Positions 12,101 through 23,900 of a DNA stretch of 64,000 nucleotides are shown here, piece after piece. Made by a program: the position numbers and the translations under genes. The stretch covers positions 16,588,922 to 16,652,921 of the forward strand of contig NC_092678.1 of the NCBI RefSeq assembly GCF_964355755.1, given 5' to 3'. The notes under the pieces are model-generated. The model was not told the origin of the DNA, ran no database searches, and worked only from the letters and a program-made list of their open reading frames with translations. How positions within the stretch are numbered: position 1 is the stretch's first letter; every line of letters starts with the position of its first letter. This stretch comes from Antedon mediterranea (taxonomy: Eukaryota > Echinodermata > Crinoidea > Comatulida > Antedonidae).

Positions 12101-14675
12101 AAACATCCCTTTTTAAAATAATGGTATCAACCAAACTCCATTTTGTAATTAATTTTTTTTCTACATTAAATGGAACTCAATACATGTTGTTTACACTGCT
12201 ATAAACAAAAACTGTATACTGTAAGTATTTTTGGTTAAAATAAGTATACAAGTTTGTACTTTTTCACTATAGAAAATCTGTGAAAAATGGCAAAAACATC
12301 AAAATTTGGATAATTGACCGTTGTCATGGCAACGGAGGCTAAAAATTGAAATGAATGTTGTAGATATGCTTTTTATTGAAATGTCTATTCATGGTAAAAA
12401 TTTGAGAGAAATCCATTTTTTTACATCTGCCACCAAATCTTTGATTTTTACAGACAATGGCTCTTAATTGTTTATGTTTCCTTGCATAGGCTTGTCTAAA
12501 AGATTGTCTCTACAGACACACATTTCTTGAATGTGACTGTTACAATTCTCGATACACTTACGATTCTGAATCGCCAGTGTGCAAAGTTGGTGTGGAAGAG
12601 GAAGGTATCACAACTATTCTTTATTTTTGTGGCGTTGTTAAAAATGATGAGTAGGCTAGGCCTACAGTACCGGTAGGCCTACTGAATTTCAGCTGTTCTC
12701 TGCATTGTCAAATAATACAAATATGTCTAAATTTGACTAAATATAACGTACGATAGAACAAAAAACAAAACATCCTAGTCAGATACAGTTTATAATAACT
12801 TATTTACTTTCATTAATGTGTTTGTCTTTTGAATACGGTATTTATTTAGAGGAGTGCTTGCTTAATACTGAAACAATGATTGCAGAGGGTAACATCAGCT
12901 GTAACTGTGGGCCTGCATGCACGTAAGTCAGTGCTTTCAAATGTCACCAGCCCACTACCATCTTTTAAAACCTGAATAATAATGTATAAGTAGACCCTAC
13001 ATTAATTGCCGTATTTACCGTTCTTTTGCTATCCTTAGCTTACCAAATCACATAATCTGAATTTCCTTACGTTCCGTCATATGGAAACAAAGCATTAGAG
13101 GAACCAATGCTCGGCTAGTGATCTGGAGGTCGTTGGTGGTTCGACTTTGACTTAAATATTCTCATAATGTACTTAGTATAAACATGGAGGAAAAAATAAT
13201 TTATTTTTTCCTCCATGGTCAGAGTAGGGCAACCATTTTTACCAATTATAATTATATTTTAAGTATAGGCCTATAGTAATAATTTCTTGTTTACGTTGGT
13301 TGTCCACAGAGAGGTATCTTACAGTACGAGCGTATTTTCATCGGCATGGCCGGGTTCAGAGTATTTGGTGAGATTTTCAATCACTTTTTCTAATAAAATA
13401 CAAACTTTTTATTTATAAAATCAATGTGATATGTGATAATTTTAGAGTATTTTGAACTTGTCAGATACAGTTGTTACTTAAATTTCTTTTTCACACATTA
13501 TTTTCACAGCCTAAAATCGTAGACAAACTTCTGAACACACCAGCAATTAGTGTAGAAGGCAACGATACCGAGAAATTCATTTAGTAAATATACCAATACT
13601 TATTTAACATTTTTTTCTTCTTCATATTTTCAGCGTTGTTTATATTTTGTTTGTTCTTTTTTATTCTCATTTGTATTCATTTTGTTTTTGTCTGTGATAC
13701 CAGTGCTGTGACAAATATAATAAACAAATAAATGTTGTCAGCATTCATGTATAATATCTAGCTAGTAGGCTAATATGATATGTACGTTATAGGTACAAAT
13801 ATGGTCCTATACCGCACAAATAGTATACTAAAATATATCCATTTTATTTATTCAATTACCATTTATTTTCTAGTGAAAACTTTGCAAAATTGAACGTTTA
13901 TTATGAAAATCTGCAATACGACTCAATCGAACAAGTAGCAACGTACACAGTAAGTTATAATATATATTAAAATCAGCTATGAACACATAGTACATTCTGA
14001 AATGCACGATATCGTACGTGTATTTCATTATTTTGACATTAATATCATCCGACATTATAATATATTACTGTTGTTATGAATTAGGAACCAGTTGATGAAA
14101 TAAAAAAAACACACAAAAACATTAATTAATGTTAATTATTTCACATCGATTATATAATAATAATAATAATAACGCAAAATGCAGGGCGCCTCTAAGAGCG
14201 CTGAACGAATAACAAAAGTAACACTAATTAATTAATGTTAAAAATGCAAATTAAAAAGGTGGCATTTGAGGAGTTGTTTGAATGTGGCGATTGATTCGGC
14301 ATTCATGATTGAGTTTGGAAGTGCGTTCCAAAGAGCATGCAGCAGCTGACTAGGAAAAGGCGCGTTGTCCATAACATTTTGTTTACGGCTTTGAGGTACG
14401 TATTTAGGCCTTGTAAGGAGAAATGATTATATAACAGCTATTGTTATTTTCTTTTTCTAAAGTTGCTATCACTTGTAAGTAATGTTGGAGGACACTTGGG
14501 TCTTTGGATTGGTATGTCGGCTTTAACGTTGATGGAATTTCTAGAGTGCATGTACGACGTGTTATACGTACTGATGTTCCGGCGAAAAAACGCGACACAG
14601 AACGTTAGCCAATCGGCTAATGGAGCTGAAAACCATTCCAGTGCGACCTTCAAGAACGATGCATTTTCACAATAG
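3123..14675 (+). CDS. DEG/ENaC-family (amiloride-sensitive type) sodium channel subunit, multi-exon
   Basis: Spliced model, with phases that join except around exon 6: 3123-3494, 3841-4022, (optional 4146-4205), 5584-5687, 6428-6591, about 8648-8676, 12490-12604, 12850-12922, 13310-13367, 13510-13583, 13874-13949, 14463-14675. Exon 1 has the first membrane segment (LFWICAFLTSFSVCVW) followed by FPAVTICN, a hallmark of the family. Middle exons give the cysteine-rich extracellular domain: FNGIPCNP, FGNCYTYN, the motif CNCGPACT, then EVSYSTSVFSSAWP. The last exon has the second membrane segment and pore with GLWIGMSALTLMEFLE, where GxS is the selectivity filter. The product should be a trimeric cation channel subunit; its gating stimulus cannot be told. 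Odd points: the segment between VPYGS (exon 6) and ACLKDC (exon 7) lacks the usual cysteine-containing residues, a 3.8-kb transposon lies there, and the exon 6/7 phases do not fit. The gene may be damaged, or a small exon was missed. The start ATG is the first in the open exon-1 frame. Confidence 0.87.
4146..4205 (+). other. Duplicated mini-exon of the channel gene (copy 2)
   Basis: A 60-nt open segment with acceptor TGTCAG and donor GTATAT encodes YIVACFNGNPCTPS. It mirrors the 3' part of the preceding exon (LLSCIFNGIPCNP at about 3985-4022). Both end in phase 2 before a GTATAT donor, so either could join the next exon (FSYVYNYLFGNC, 5584-5687). It enters in phase 2, so it could be included after exon 2 but not swapped directly for it after exon 1 without a frameshift. 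Confidence 0.6.
4651..4710 (+). pseudogene. Third, decayed copy of the channel mini-exon
   Basis: Reading from 4651 gives YNKLRCPVFNRNPCKPYYK and then a stop at 4708-4710. The core CxVFNxNPCxP matches the two upstream copies (CIFNGIPCNP, CFNGNPCTP). No good splice donor follows, so this looks like a dead duplicate exon. Confidence 0.55.
6780..7580 (-). mobile_element. Degenerate CR1/L2-like LINE fragment (end of reverse transcriptase and 3' tail)
   Basis: Read on the minus strand, broken frames show the end of a non-LTR reverse transcriptase: KFKYLGVW at about 7423-7460, then SLMECQCG, and RRYLCIMGTQIWNN at about 6955-7015, the usual terminal 'G...WN' block. A tail with CTGGGCCCTCTGGGAGAAC and a GAAGAGGTTACCCA motif follows. 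Many stops and frameshifts show it is dead. It lies inside a channel-gene intron. The same tail recurs at about 31676-31745. Confidence 0.65.
8684..12467. mobile_element. 3.8-kb TTAA-flanked element with long terminal inverted repeats (Kolobok- or piggyBac-like, non-autonomous)
   Basis: TTAA at 8684-8687 is followed by GAGCCATTGTCTGTA. The right end is CAGACAATGGCTC and then TTAA at 12464-12467. The inverted similarity extends about 500 bp inward: CCATGGCAACGG near 8830 against its inverse near 12330, and ACTGGGGTAAATTT near 9190 against AAATTTACCCCAGT near 11955. TTAA target duplication is known for Kolobok and piggyBac elements, and purine-rich GAG ends fit Kolobok better. No transposase reading frame is present, so it is non-autonomous. 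It contains a C-rich stretch (9545-9800), a smaller nested inverted repeat (10628-10712) and several degenerate copies of a unit of roughly 200-250 bp. Confidence 0.8.
10628..10712. mobile_element. Short nested inverted-repeat element
   Basis: CAGAACCTCCCGTAAGGGG at the left pairs with CCACTTACGGGAGGTT at the right, enclosing a GC-rich core (GCGGCGGCCACTT) in an AT-rich setting. The CAG..AACC end resembles ends of pogo/Tc1-type MITEs. It lies inside the larger 8684-12467 element. Confidence 0.45.
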
Positions 14676-17427
14676 TAGCAATGATTTATTAGGTGATTTT
14701 GTAAAATTGATTTCAAAAAGATGAATTTAATATTAATGTTCAGTACTATTTGTAAGAAGCATTAGGCATTATGCAGTGAATGTAACATGTCTTGACAGGA
14801 GATTTTGTTGTAATGTATTTCGATAGGAATAACGTTCTGCGCATATTGACATCTCCTAAAAATAGGTTAAATTTTGACTCAAAATGGATAATACGTATAC
14901 GATTGATAGATATACTCCTCGCTCACTCAGTAAGGTGGGGGGGGGGGTGGAGGGGGCGCATTTTGTTGGTGACAAAGCACCACTTAATACTACTGTATAA
15001 TTATATTAGCCACCATTGGTATCTGAACTTTCTCATTAACATTATAACACGTGTTTCCAAAAAGGAAATACGTCTGCACAAAGTTGAGAATGTATCGGCG
15101 TATCGTTTATAAAGCCAACCTAACTAAGTTACTAAGTGCAGGCCTATACAGAAATAATTAATAAATAAGGTATGATTTTGTGTCGAAGTACCCGTTAGGC
15201 TTATTGTACGTAATCAAATACGTAGGCATATGATTTTTAAAAAACAGGTTACAATGTAACTTGAAAGAAGTTGGGGAAAAGGAAATGTAAGAAATCTAAA
15301 TGAATAAAATAAAACTGGATAGATAAAAAAGCGGTAAAATGATGATGTAAAACTAAACAACAAAAAACTAGGTGTAAGATAAAAACAAAATGATGTAGCC
15401 TATACATATGGATAGATGTCATACTTTCTAAAATGTAAACATATTCATTATTTTGTTATAGGATTATGAAATGTTATCTAGTATCGGCTAGTTTTCAATT
15501 AAAAAATTGAATTGTGACGTCATTAATGTAATATTATTTCATGACGACTTTCTCCGGAAACAATACTTATAATTCAATGAACAGTATTAACTGAAAATAG
15601 TACTGCATTAATTAAACGAAATCAATATTAAAGATGTCTCATTTTGATCAAAGAGCGTAACTAATGTAAAATAAACATTCAAATTGTATTTAAGAATATA
15701 AATACGTCAAGAATTATTAGCTTCACTGTTGCAGTTTGTGGGGCAAATTAAAGTATAGTTTGGAATAGTTCTAATCAGTAGAAATCTAAATATATACTTA
15801 TATATGTGGTGTTTTTATGTAAATGATTGTGTAATAAATAATTTACCATTTTTCGGTAAATGAATGTAGTAACAATAATAATTGTTCTCTTGTATATAAT
15901 TTCCAATAATGAATAATAAATTCAGTTTGGAGTGCATGATAACCAGCAGATCCGATTAATAAATCCTAACTAATTATAATGTTAAATGATGTATCTTCTA
16001 CCTGCTGATTTAAGAATAAAAACGTTTTGTTTCTCAAAGTTCAATCTAGGTTTTCACACGCATACATTTCTGCCGCATTTCACGCACATCTTTAACCTTT
16101 CCATTCAAACAAACTGCTGATTTCTTTAACATTTATGTTGCGCGGAACTCGAAACCGCCACAATGACGAAGAGTACAAATCTAGTGTTTTTAAAATTGTT
16201 TAAGCCCAAAGACATTCCATTATTCTATTTTGTCTCTCTTCTGCTATCTGTTACAGCATTAATGAGTTTTTTAAACCTCTCCCAAGTTTGTTTTTAATTT
16301 TTATTTTTTCATTTCAGTCCACCAACAGTAAGTCGGCGTTTCAATTTCTGTTGGGAAGGATTATACGTATGAAAGGCCATATGTGCCTAAATATTCATCT
16401 TTATCTTACTATAAATAAAAACAGTCTAGAACCTAGGCTGTGAGTTGTTGTTGTAAGTGAAAATGTGTTGTTAGAATAAAGAATAACACCAAATTATTCT
16501 TCTTATTCGTATTATATTTCAAATAACTGCAATAAACATAAAAAACAAGTAACAGTACGAAAATTATCACTTTTTAAAGTGTTTCTATATCGTAATAATA
16601 TTTACATAAATAACTTATGCACATTTCTAATTATCATCACTGAGGATACAAAGTTTACAAAGAACAGGGATCAATTTTGTTTGTAACTAAAAGGTTAGAT
16701 GTAAAACTACCTTACATTTCATATATTATATTTGCAGACGTCCTAACTTGGAAAAATCAAATATTGGGAGGTTTTACGTAATCATGTTCAAACTATAGAG
16801 GGCGCTATCATATTTAAGACAATACATACAACTATAGAGGGCGCTATTAAAGTTATTGTTATTTATAATACGTGCAAAAGGCGGAAAATACGATGTCAAC
16901 TCATTGCACTTATTAAACAATACATTGATTAAAAACATCTTGTGGACTGCTTATTTAGCATATGGAGTAGCAATAGGAATTAGAAATATCGGGAGAACTC
17001 CCTCCATTATCGGAAGATTTGGGAGGTCTGTCTAATCAGTTTAGATCGGTTCAGACACATTGAATAATTAATAATAAGCACCTCCATCGTATTATACAAA
17101 TTTGACTATATGACGTTCACCCTCAAATAATAATAGGCCCTACTATTAATTGTGTTTTTATTGAATAGGATATTTTAATTGTTAACTTCAAAACTACAAA
17201 TGGCCTATTCAAAGTATGCTTTTATTTTATTTTTCCTTTTTCTAATGTATTTTTCACAGATATAATATTTTACATTTAGACTGGTGCGGTGATCGGACAA
17301 GTAAACCCTCATTATAAACTCATATACAAAACTTTAATAATTAGGAATTTTCATAATACATTCAATTATCTACTATTTTCGATGAGAATTACGTTTTGTT
17401 TTAAAAACTCAAAGTTCACTACCACTA
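14676..17427. other. Gene-free stretch downstream of the channel
   Basis: AT-rich, with no coding region supported. It includes the channel 3' untranslated region, a G run near 14938, and a duplicated CTATAGAGGGCGCTAT at about 16793 and 16832. Nothing else is interpretable. Confidence 0.5.
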
Positions 17428-17583
17428 AAGCTCTGTCTACACTATCAAACTAGTTTGACAAAAAAGCATGATGTGCCCAAATAATAAGGTAGTGATATTC
17501 CAACATATGGTAGTAATATGACATCACCGTGTCCATGGGCACATCACATTTTGCCACATAAAGTTTGATAGTGTACAGCCCTA
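17428..17583. mobile_element. Palindromic MITE, family A copy 1
   Basis: The left end AGCTCTGTCTACACTATCAA pairs with the right end TTTGATAGTGTACAGCCCT. The interior repeats ATGATGTGCCCA and TGGGCACATCAC in inverted order, so the whole 155-bp element can fold. Related copies occur at 48010-48162 and 48356-48495, with fragments near 19882-19965 and 48880-49083. Confidence 0.75.
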
Positions 17584-18061
17584 TAACACTTTTGAATTAT
17601 TCAAGCAAAACACATACACTAAAAATATAGATATTGCCACAGAGGAATCATTTTAAACTAATTTACTCATGTCAAATGTTACCGGACCTGGGTGTTTAAA
17701 TATGAGTAATATTATTTTTCTATGATATACTTAGATAATTTTAAGTCGACAATGAAGACATTTGGAATATTTTACACACATAATATATTGTAACTTTAAT
17801 CTACAAACAAGAAACATTGTTGAAAAGGATTTAGTAACGACCTATGACGTCATAGAGATGTACTGTACGTCATTTTTGTCAAGTTGTCTGATCAAATTAT
17901 TTGGTCGATTCTCTCAGACATTTGCATTTCAACCTTTTTTGGGTGAATTTTCTTTAATTTACAGAGCCTTGGACATTTTCTTTTCTCCATGCTTGGACAA
18001 ATGACACTACATAATAAGTCATATCCTAAATCAAAACCTCTATATTCTCTACTATAATATT

Positions 18062-18150
18062 AGGCAAACCCTTAAATAGGCAAACCCTTAAATAGGCACA
18101 CCCTTAATAGGAAAACCCTTAAATAGGCACACCCTTAAATAGGCAAACTG
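18062..18150. repeat. 16-bp tandem repeat
   Basis: About five copies of AGGCAAACCCTTAAAT with variants CACACCC and GAAAACCC. Short and non-coding. Confidence 0.8.
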
Positions 18151-18869
18151 TTTGGTCCCAAATTGTAGGCACTATACAGTAATTAACGTAACCGTAAGTT
18201 AGGCTATATACATAATCGGTATCAGATAATAGTTGCAGTGATAAGCCATCAAAATCAGCAGTGTATACCCACAAAAATAACTAATTAATAACAATTGTGT
18301 AAATCGTAAAAAAAAAAAATTAAAATAAATATTCATCTTGTATATTTGTGCAACACTGAGTGCAAAATGCGACAGAGTGTCAAGGTTAGGATAAAGATAC
18401 TGCAGTAACTATAACAAAATACTGCAGCAATTAAAAAATTAAAATTGGATATTCCCTACATGTACTTTACTTGCTTAAACAGGTTTATGGTGTAACTGTA
18501 ACAAAGTACCTATTACTGCAGTACCTATACAAAATACTGAAGCAATTACAAAACATTAAATATGCATTTGATTGACCAGCTTTCCCATGCTGTTATATGA
18601 ATTTGGTGGGTTCATTTTCTAGGCAATAAGCCATATATAAAATATATTTGTTTCATGGCCAGTTAATTAAGGCTTGTTAACCTCATATAACCTAGTTTCA
18701 GGATTTAACAACAATGTATATTTGATTTGCAAATTCTTTCTTTGCACAATTCTAAAATGCAAACAAATAGTTAAGTTGATAAGTTAAGTAAGTAAGAGTA
18801 ACCCATAACTTTACAATATGTTTGTTGAAAGTTGTAATGGAACTTTAGTACACATTGTGCTTTATTAGT

Positions 18870-19455
18870 GAAAAGTACACATGGTGAAACCACACAATTA
18901 CATATCATAGTGAAATAACATGGCTTGGTAAAATCACACGATGAATCCACATATGGATATCATGGTGAATATGGTAAAATTGAATCATTATGCAACCAAA
19001 CGGTGAAATCACATAATGAAATCATGTCATAAACTCACAAAAATGTAATGTGGTTAAACTACATATGGAATAACATGGTTAAATAACATGGTATGGTGAA
19101 ATCATGTGGTAAAATCACATGATATGGTGAAATCATGTGGTAAAATCACATGATATGGTGAAATTATGTGGTGAAATAACAGTGAAATCATGTGGTAAAC
19201 TCACACAGTTAAATCACATAATGATAGGGTAAAATCACATGGTAAAATCACATGATAGGTGAAATCATGTGGTAAAATCACATGGTTAAATCACATAATG
19301 ATATGGTGAAATCATGTGGTGAAATCACATGGTTAAATCACATAATGATATGGTGAAAACATGTGGTAAAATCACATGATGAATGAAATCACGTGGTAAT
19401 ATCACATAGTGAAATCATGTGGTAAAATCACATGATGAATGAAATCATGTGGTGA
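18870..19455. repeat. Degenerate tandem repeat built on ATGGTGAAATCACATG
   Basis: Some 585 bp of repeats of GTGGTAAAATCACATGATAT and close variants, alternating GGTGAAATCA with CATGTGGT. The unit length is irregular (about 16-40 bp) and it looks like an expanded short motif. No coding content. Confidence 0.8.
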
Positions 19456-20039
19456 AATAATTCAGAAAACAAACTACTCTAGGGCATAAAATATTGATAT
19501 AATTCACAATTCATACATGAAAATATGTACTGGACATAATAAAATCATTGAGGAATTTTGATCGAATGTATCACCCAGTATTGAAATAATACTAATTTAA
19601 CACTAAGTACAGTACACAATCTTTATACAGTATGTTTATATGTTACCTATTGCAAAGAAAAACCACTATAGAGCTCACCACATAACGATATCATTTGGCT
19701 TGTTTAAATGTTCCACCAAACTACAGTACATGTGCATAATTTCCTAAAATTCTATACATTAAATGATGTATAGTTAGAATGTAAATATAGAAAATTGTTT
19801 TTCCTAGCAGCAGTTGGCTCCGCTCAAGAAAACTTCCGTTATATCCTTATAAGCTGATAGCAACATCGTGGACTAGTGCTAAAGGTCTGTCTGCACTTTA
19901 TGTGACAAAAAATGTGATGTGCCCATGTGTGAAAATAGCGACCTTTCATGTTTTCACGATGTGCCCCAGCTGTTGAGTTTAAAAGTCATTCTGCACATGC
20001 TATGATACATACAGTATAACCATGCACAGAATGAAAGTA

Positions 20040-20192
20040 AAGCTTAGTTCCTACTAGAACGCAACACAAGGACAACACAAGCGAGTTGACCAATCACACG
20101 TGACTGTTCGAATAATTCATCGCATGAGATTGGTCAAATCACTTTGCATTGCATTACGTTCTTGCGTTACGTTCTAATTGGAACCAAGCTTA
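20040..20192. mobile_element. Palindromic MITE, family B copy
   Basis: It starts AAGCTTAGTTCCTACTAGAA and ends TTCTAATTGGAACCAAGCTT, an inverted repeat. Inside are TTGACCAATCACACG and its inverse GATTGGTCAA. Sister copies lie at 20311-20475 and 41355-41536, with fragments at about 1790-1860 and 37910-38000. Confidence 0.75.
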
Positions 20193-20310
20193 AGACTGAC
20201 TCAATAGCCAAGTGATGAAAACAAAAGGTCGCCAATACTGCAACTACACCACACATACATTGGATTAATATACAATTTGTTTTTGGTCAACTTCCTGCCA
20301 CTGCTTGAGT

Positions 20311-20475
20311 TAAGCTTGGTTCCAACTGGGACGCAACACAAGGACTAAGCGTGTTGCAAGTAATTTGACCAATCACGACATGATGGATCATCAGAACGGT
20401 TGCTTGCGATTGGTCAACTTCCTTGCGTTGAGCCAACATCGCTGCATTGTGTTCAAGTGAGAAACGCGCTTTAAA
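20311..20475. mobile_element. Palindromic MITE, family B copy
   Basis: It starts TAAGCTTGGTTCCAACTGGG and ends GTGAGAAACGCGCTT, with internal GACCAATCAC and GATTGGTCAAC arms. It is the same family as the element 120 bp to the left, and the two lie close behind the 3' end of ARL8. Confidence 0.7.
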
Positions 20476-20977
20476 ATGAAATCATAATGGCTAGCTAACT
20501 TTTTTTTTAACAACCACATAGTACAGTATACTATTGATAGTATGGGATGTGATATGGTGTATTTTATGTTAATTTCATATAGGCAACTAGTATAATGTAC
20601 GTTCTTTCATAAAAATACAATTGACTTAAATCAATTAACTTTTAAGTGATGCAAAATGAGCAGAACAATTCACCTTTCACGTATTCAATGAACATTTATT
20701 TTCTACCTAATATTTTAACAGTAATAATTAAATATTTTCTATGTAAATTTTAATTATTCAATAGATAAGGATATAAAATAATAAAAGAACCATGCGAGAT
20801 CCATTTCGTTTCAATCCTCCTTGCGCCTGATTGGTAGCAGTAATCGTTCAAAGACTTGTTATAATATATACAATGTTCTTCTGTACAGTTTCAGTATATC
20901 AAGACGGTGATTTCGTTTCCGCTTAACATTTTGTGTTACAAACATAAACTTCATGGAATGACTACAACCTTTGACCC

Positions 20978-23900
20978 TTAATTCCCTCCAGTTTTTGAGT
21001 GGTTGATTAACCATTGCAATGTAATATCTAAAATCAAAAAGTTTTAGGATTAGTACATTAAAGAAATAGAAGTGTCTGAAATAACCCCCTTAAGCTCCAT
21101 CTATTCTGACGAAATTTGCTAAATAAATGAGTTTTAAAATAATGTTTAAATGAGACAAAAGTGAAGAGAGGAAGCAATACAAGAAAAGGAGTGTCCACTG
21201 TAAGTCTTAGGCTGTGTTCAGACTTTAAACTCAATTACAATGTGTAACTTAAATGACTTTTGTAGCAATAACCCGACAAACTGTTCAGGCTAAAAAACAA
21301 TTTACACATGTAAACTGAAAACATTTACCCAGCAAGGTCATATTTCATGAATCTTTTTACACTACTGTTTATTTGTTGCTTTTTGGGCTATCCTGGAAAG
21401 TCTTTTATAAATGTATTATTTGTAAATGTCCGTAATTTATGTAATATCACTTTGTATGTATTTTTTATGACGAGTTTCCAAATAAATTCAAATCAAATCA
21501 TACTTGTTTGTGGTTAAAGATGTATTGTCCCCCCGAAAAATAATTATTACATTTTTTGTTGTTGAATAGGCCATTTTAATGTCACATAATAGTTATTTCT
21601 TCAACCAAAAATTGGATTAAAAAAATGTATTTACCTAAAAAAAAATGGAATTTAAAGCAAAAAAATGGTCAAATGGCAGCCAGCCAATGGAGTTTTGGTA
21701 GAATTTAACCATTTATTATGTTATTTTAAGTGAAAACATTATTTTTTTTTCGTTTTTTTTTCTTCGGAAGTAATTATCTTTGTTAAAACTACAAAATGGC
21801 ATATTCGAGGTCTGATTTTAATAATCTTCATTTTTAATGCTTTTGGGGGACAATACATCTTTAATCAGCTTGGAGTTTGCAGGTGTAATTTAAAAATCCA
21901 CATCATGAGTTGGGGTTTTTGAAACAGCTGGTTTATCTTAAAATTTACAACACATGCGACCATTACATATGTATATTTTCCGAAATAGGCTCTTAGTCTG
22001 GAAACAATGAAACAGAGGAGGGATAATATAATAATAATAATAAACTTACCAATATTTTCTTTGTTTTTACATGATATTGAGTAGCAACAGATTTCCCTGT
22101 CTTGGATTGCAGATAAATTCATTCTTTCAATCAGTTCTTTTTCATCCAAAGCCTCTGCTAAATCTTTCTTATTTCCGAGCACAAGAACCTAAAGAAATTA
22201 ACACATAAATCAAACTATTTCATTGATTGCAAAGCATTTTTCAATTTCTGCACGTTATCATAATATGGCCATCTGAAATTGGATTGTCGTCTATTCACGT
22301 TGTGTAACCCATAGTCAGTTTGAAACTATGATTAACAGGTTTTGTACATCATAGCCAGTTTGTAACTATGCTGAACAGGTTGTGTAACCCGTAGTCAGCT
22401 TGTAACTATGGTTAACAGGTTGTGTAACCCATAGTCAGCTTGTAACTATGGTTAACAGATTGTGTAACCCATAGTCAGCTTGTAACTACAGTACAGAAAG
22501 AAAATACTGCAACTTTACCTACGAAGTAGCTTCGTAGATAGAACGTAGGCAACTTTGTTGGCTTCGTAGGTTCTATTGTTTGGCTTCGTAACCTCAATAA
22601 ACAACTTTCAATGAACTGAATTCTGAACTTCGTAGGGAGTTCGTAACCTAAATAAACAACCCTAAGATGTTCTTAGTGAAGTAAGGTGTGAAATTAATGT
22701 GTTAAATTTAACTGGCGGAGGACAAAGTTGTAAATTAATAAAAAATAAATAATATTTTTTAATCGTAATCTTTTCCTTCGTGCGTGTTTACCTACTCAAC
22801 AGCGAATATAAACATAAATTTCCCACGATGTATGACGTAGAGAGACACGATCCAACACAGGTGAACCGCAACGAACAAGCCAACTAATATAGTGAACGTC
22901 CAGTCCCATCCAGAAACGATGCCGAGAAAAAAAGATCGTAAACAATTCATTCTAAATATAGCATCAGGACGTTCAATCGGTCGCTCAAAAAGACTGCCGA
23001 CAGAAGACCGTAATGAATACAGACCTAGTTTTTTTTGGTCACATGGCATGAAACGCGATACTCTCTCTGCTTACCGCAATCTCTCACACGTTTTTTTTTT
23101 ACTCAGTACGAGCATGAGAGGGTGGCTACCGCCTGACGACGATAAAACAGTAATTAAGATCGTGTACCTGGATTTTGTGTCACATGACATGAAACATAAT
23201 ACTCTCTCTAAACTGCTCAGCTCACATGTTTTTTCCCCTCCAAATTCTGGTCGGGCCTTTTCCCGGGCCTTTTTCTTTATACATGTCGTAATCATTTTAA
23301 AAGGCCTATGTATGTTAAATCTTAATATGGAATATATATTTATTTTGCATATATTTTGTTGGTATCCTAGCCTAGTAGGTGTCGTTGTTTTTATAATTCG
23401 CTAACCCAACAAGGTAGGAATAAATAATTTATAGTGTAGGCCGCCGACTCTCTCTACGTGAGCTGAGGTCCACCGGCCCGATGTCGTTTCGTCGGCGGAT
23501 TTCCGTCCAAATTAGGATAACCGATGCGTAGGGCGGCTACCAAAATTGACCTACTATCTTTAGGTAGGATTTTAATTAGCAAACAATACATTGTTTGTTT
23601 GCATTGTCCATGCTTCTACGAACCACCCTACGATCGAGGCGTAGCCTAGATTTCATAACAATACATCGTAGGCTAAGAACAATGCATCGTAGGCTACGAA
23701 CAATACAGCGTAGGAGAGAACAATACATCGTAGGCTACGAACAATACATCGTAGGAGAGAACAATACATCGTAGGCTACAAATAATACATCGTAGGCTAC
23801 AAACAATACATTGTAGGAGAGAACAATGACCTACGTTCTACCTACGATCTACCTACAAAAGCCTACGCGTAGATATGAAGCAGTAATTTCTTTCTGTACT

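Larger units (their letters stand above)
17584..20039. other. Gene-free stretch with simple tandem repeats
   Basis: No gene is supported. It contains a short 16-bp tandem repeat (18062-18150), a long degenerate AT-rich tandem tract (18870-19455) and a fragment of MITE family A (19882-19965). Confidence 0.5.
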
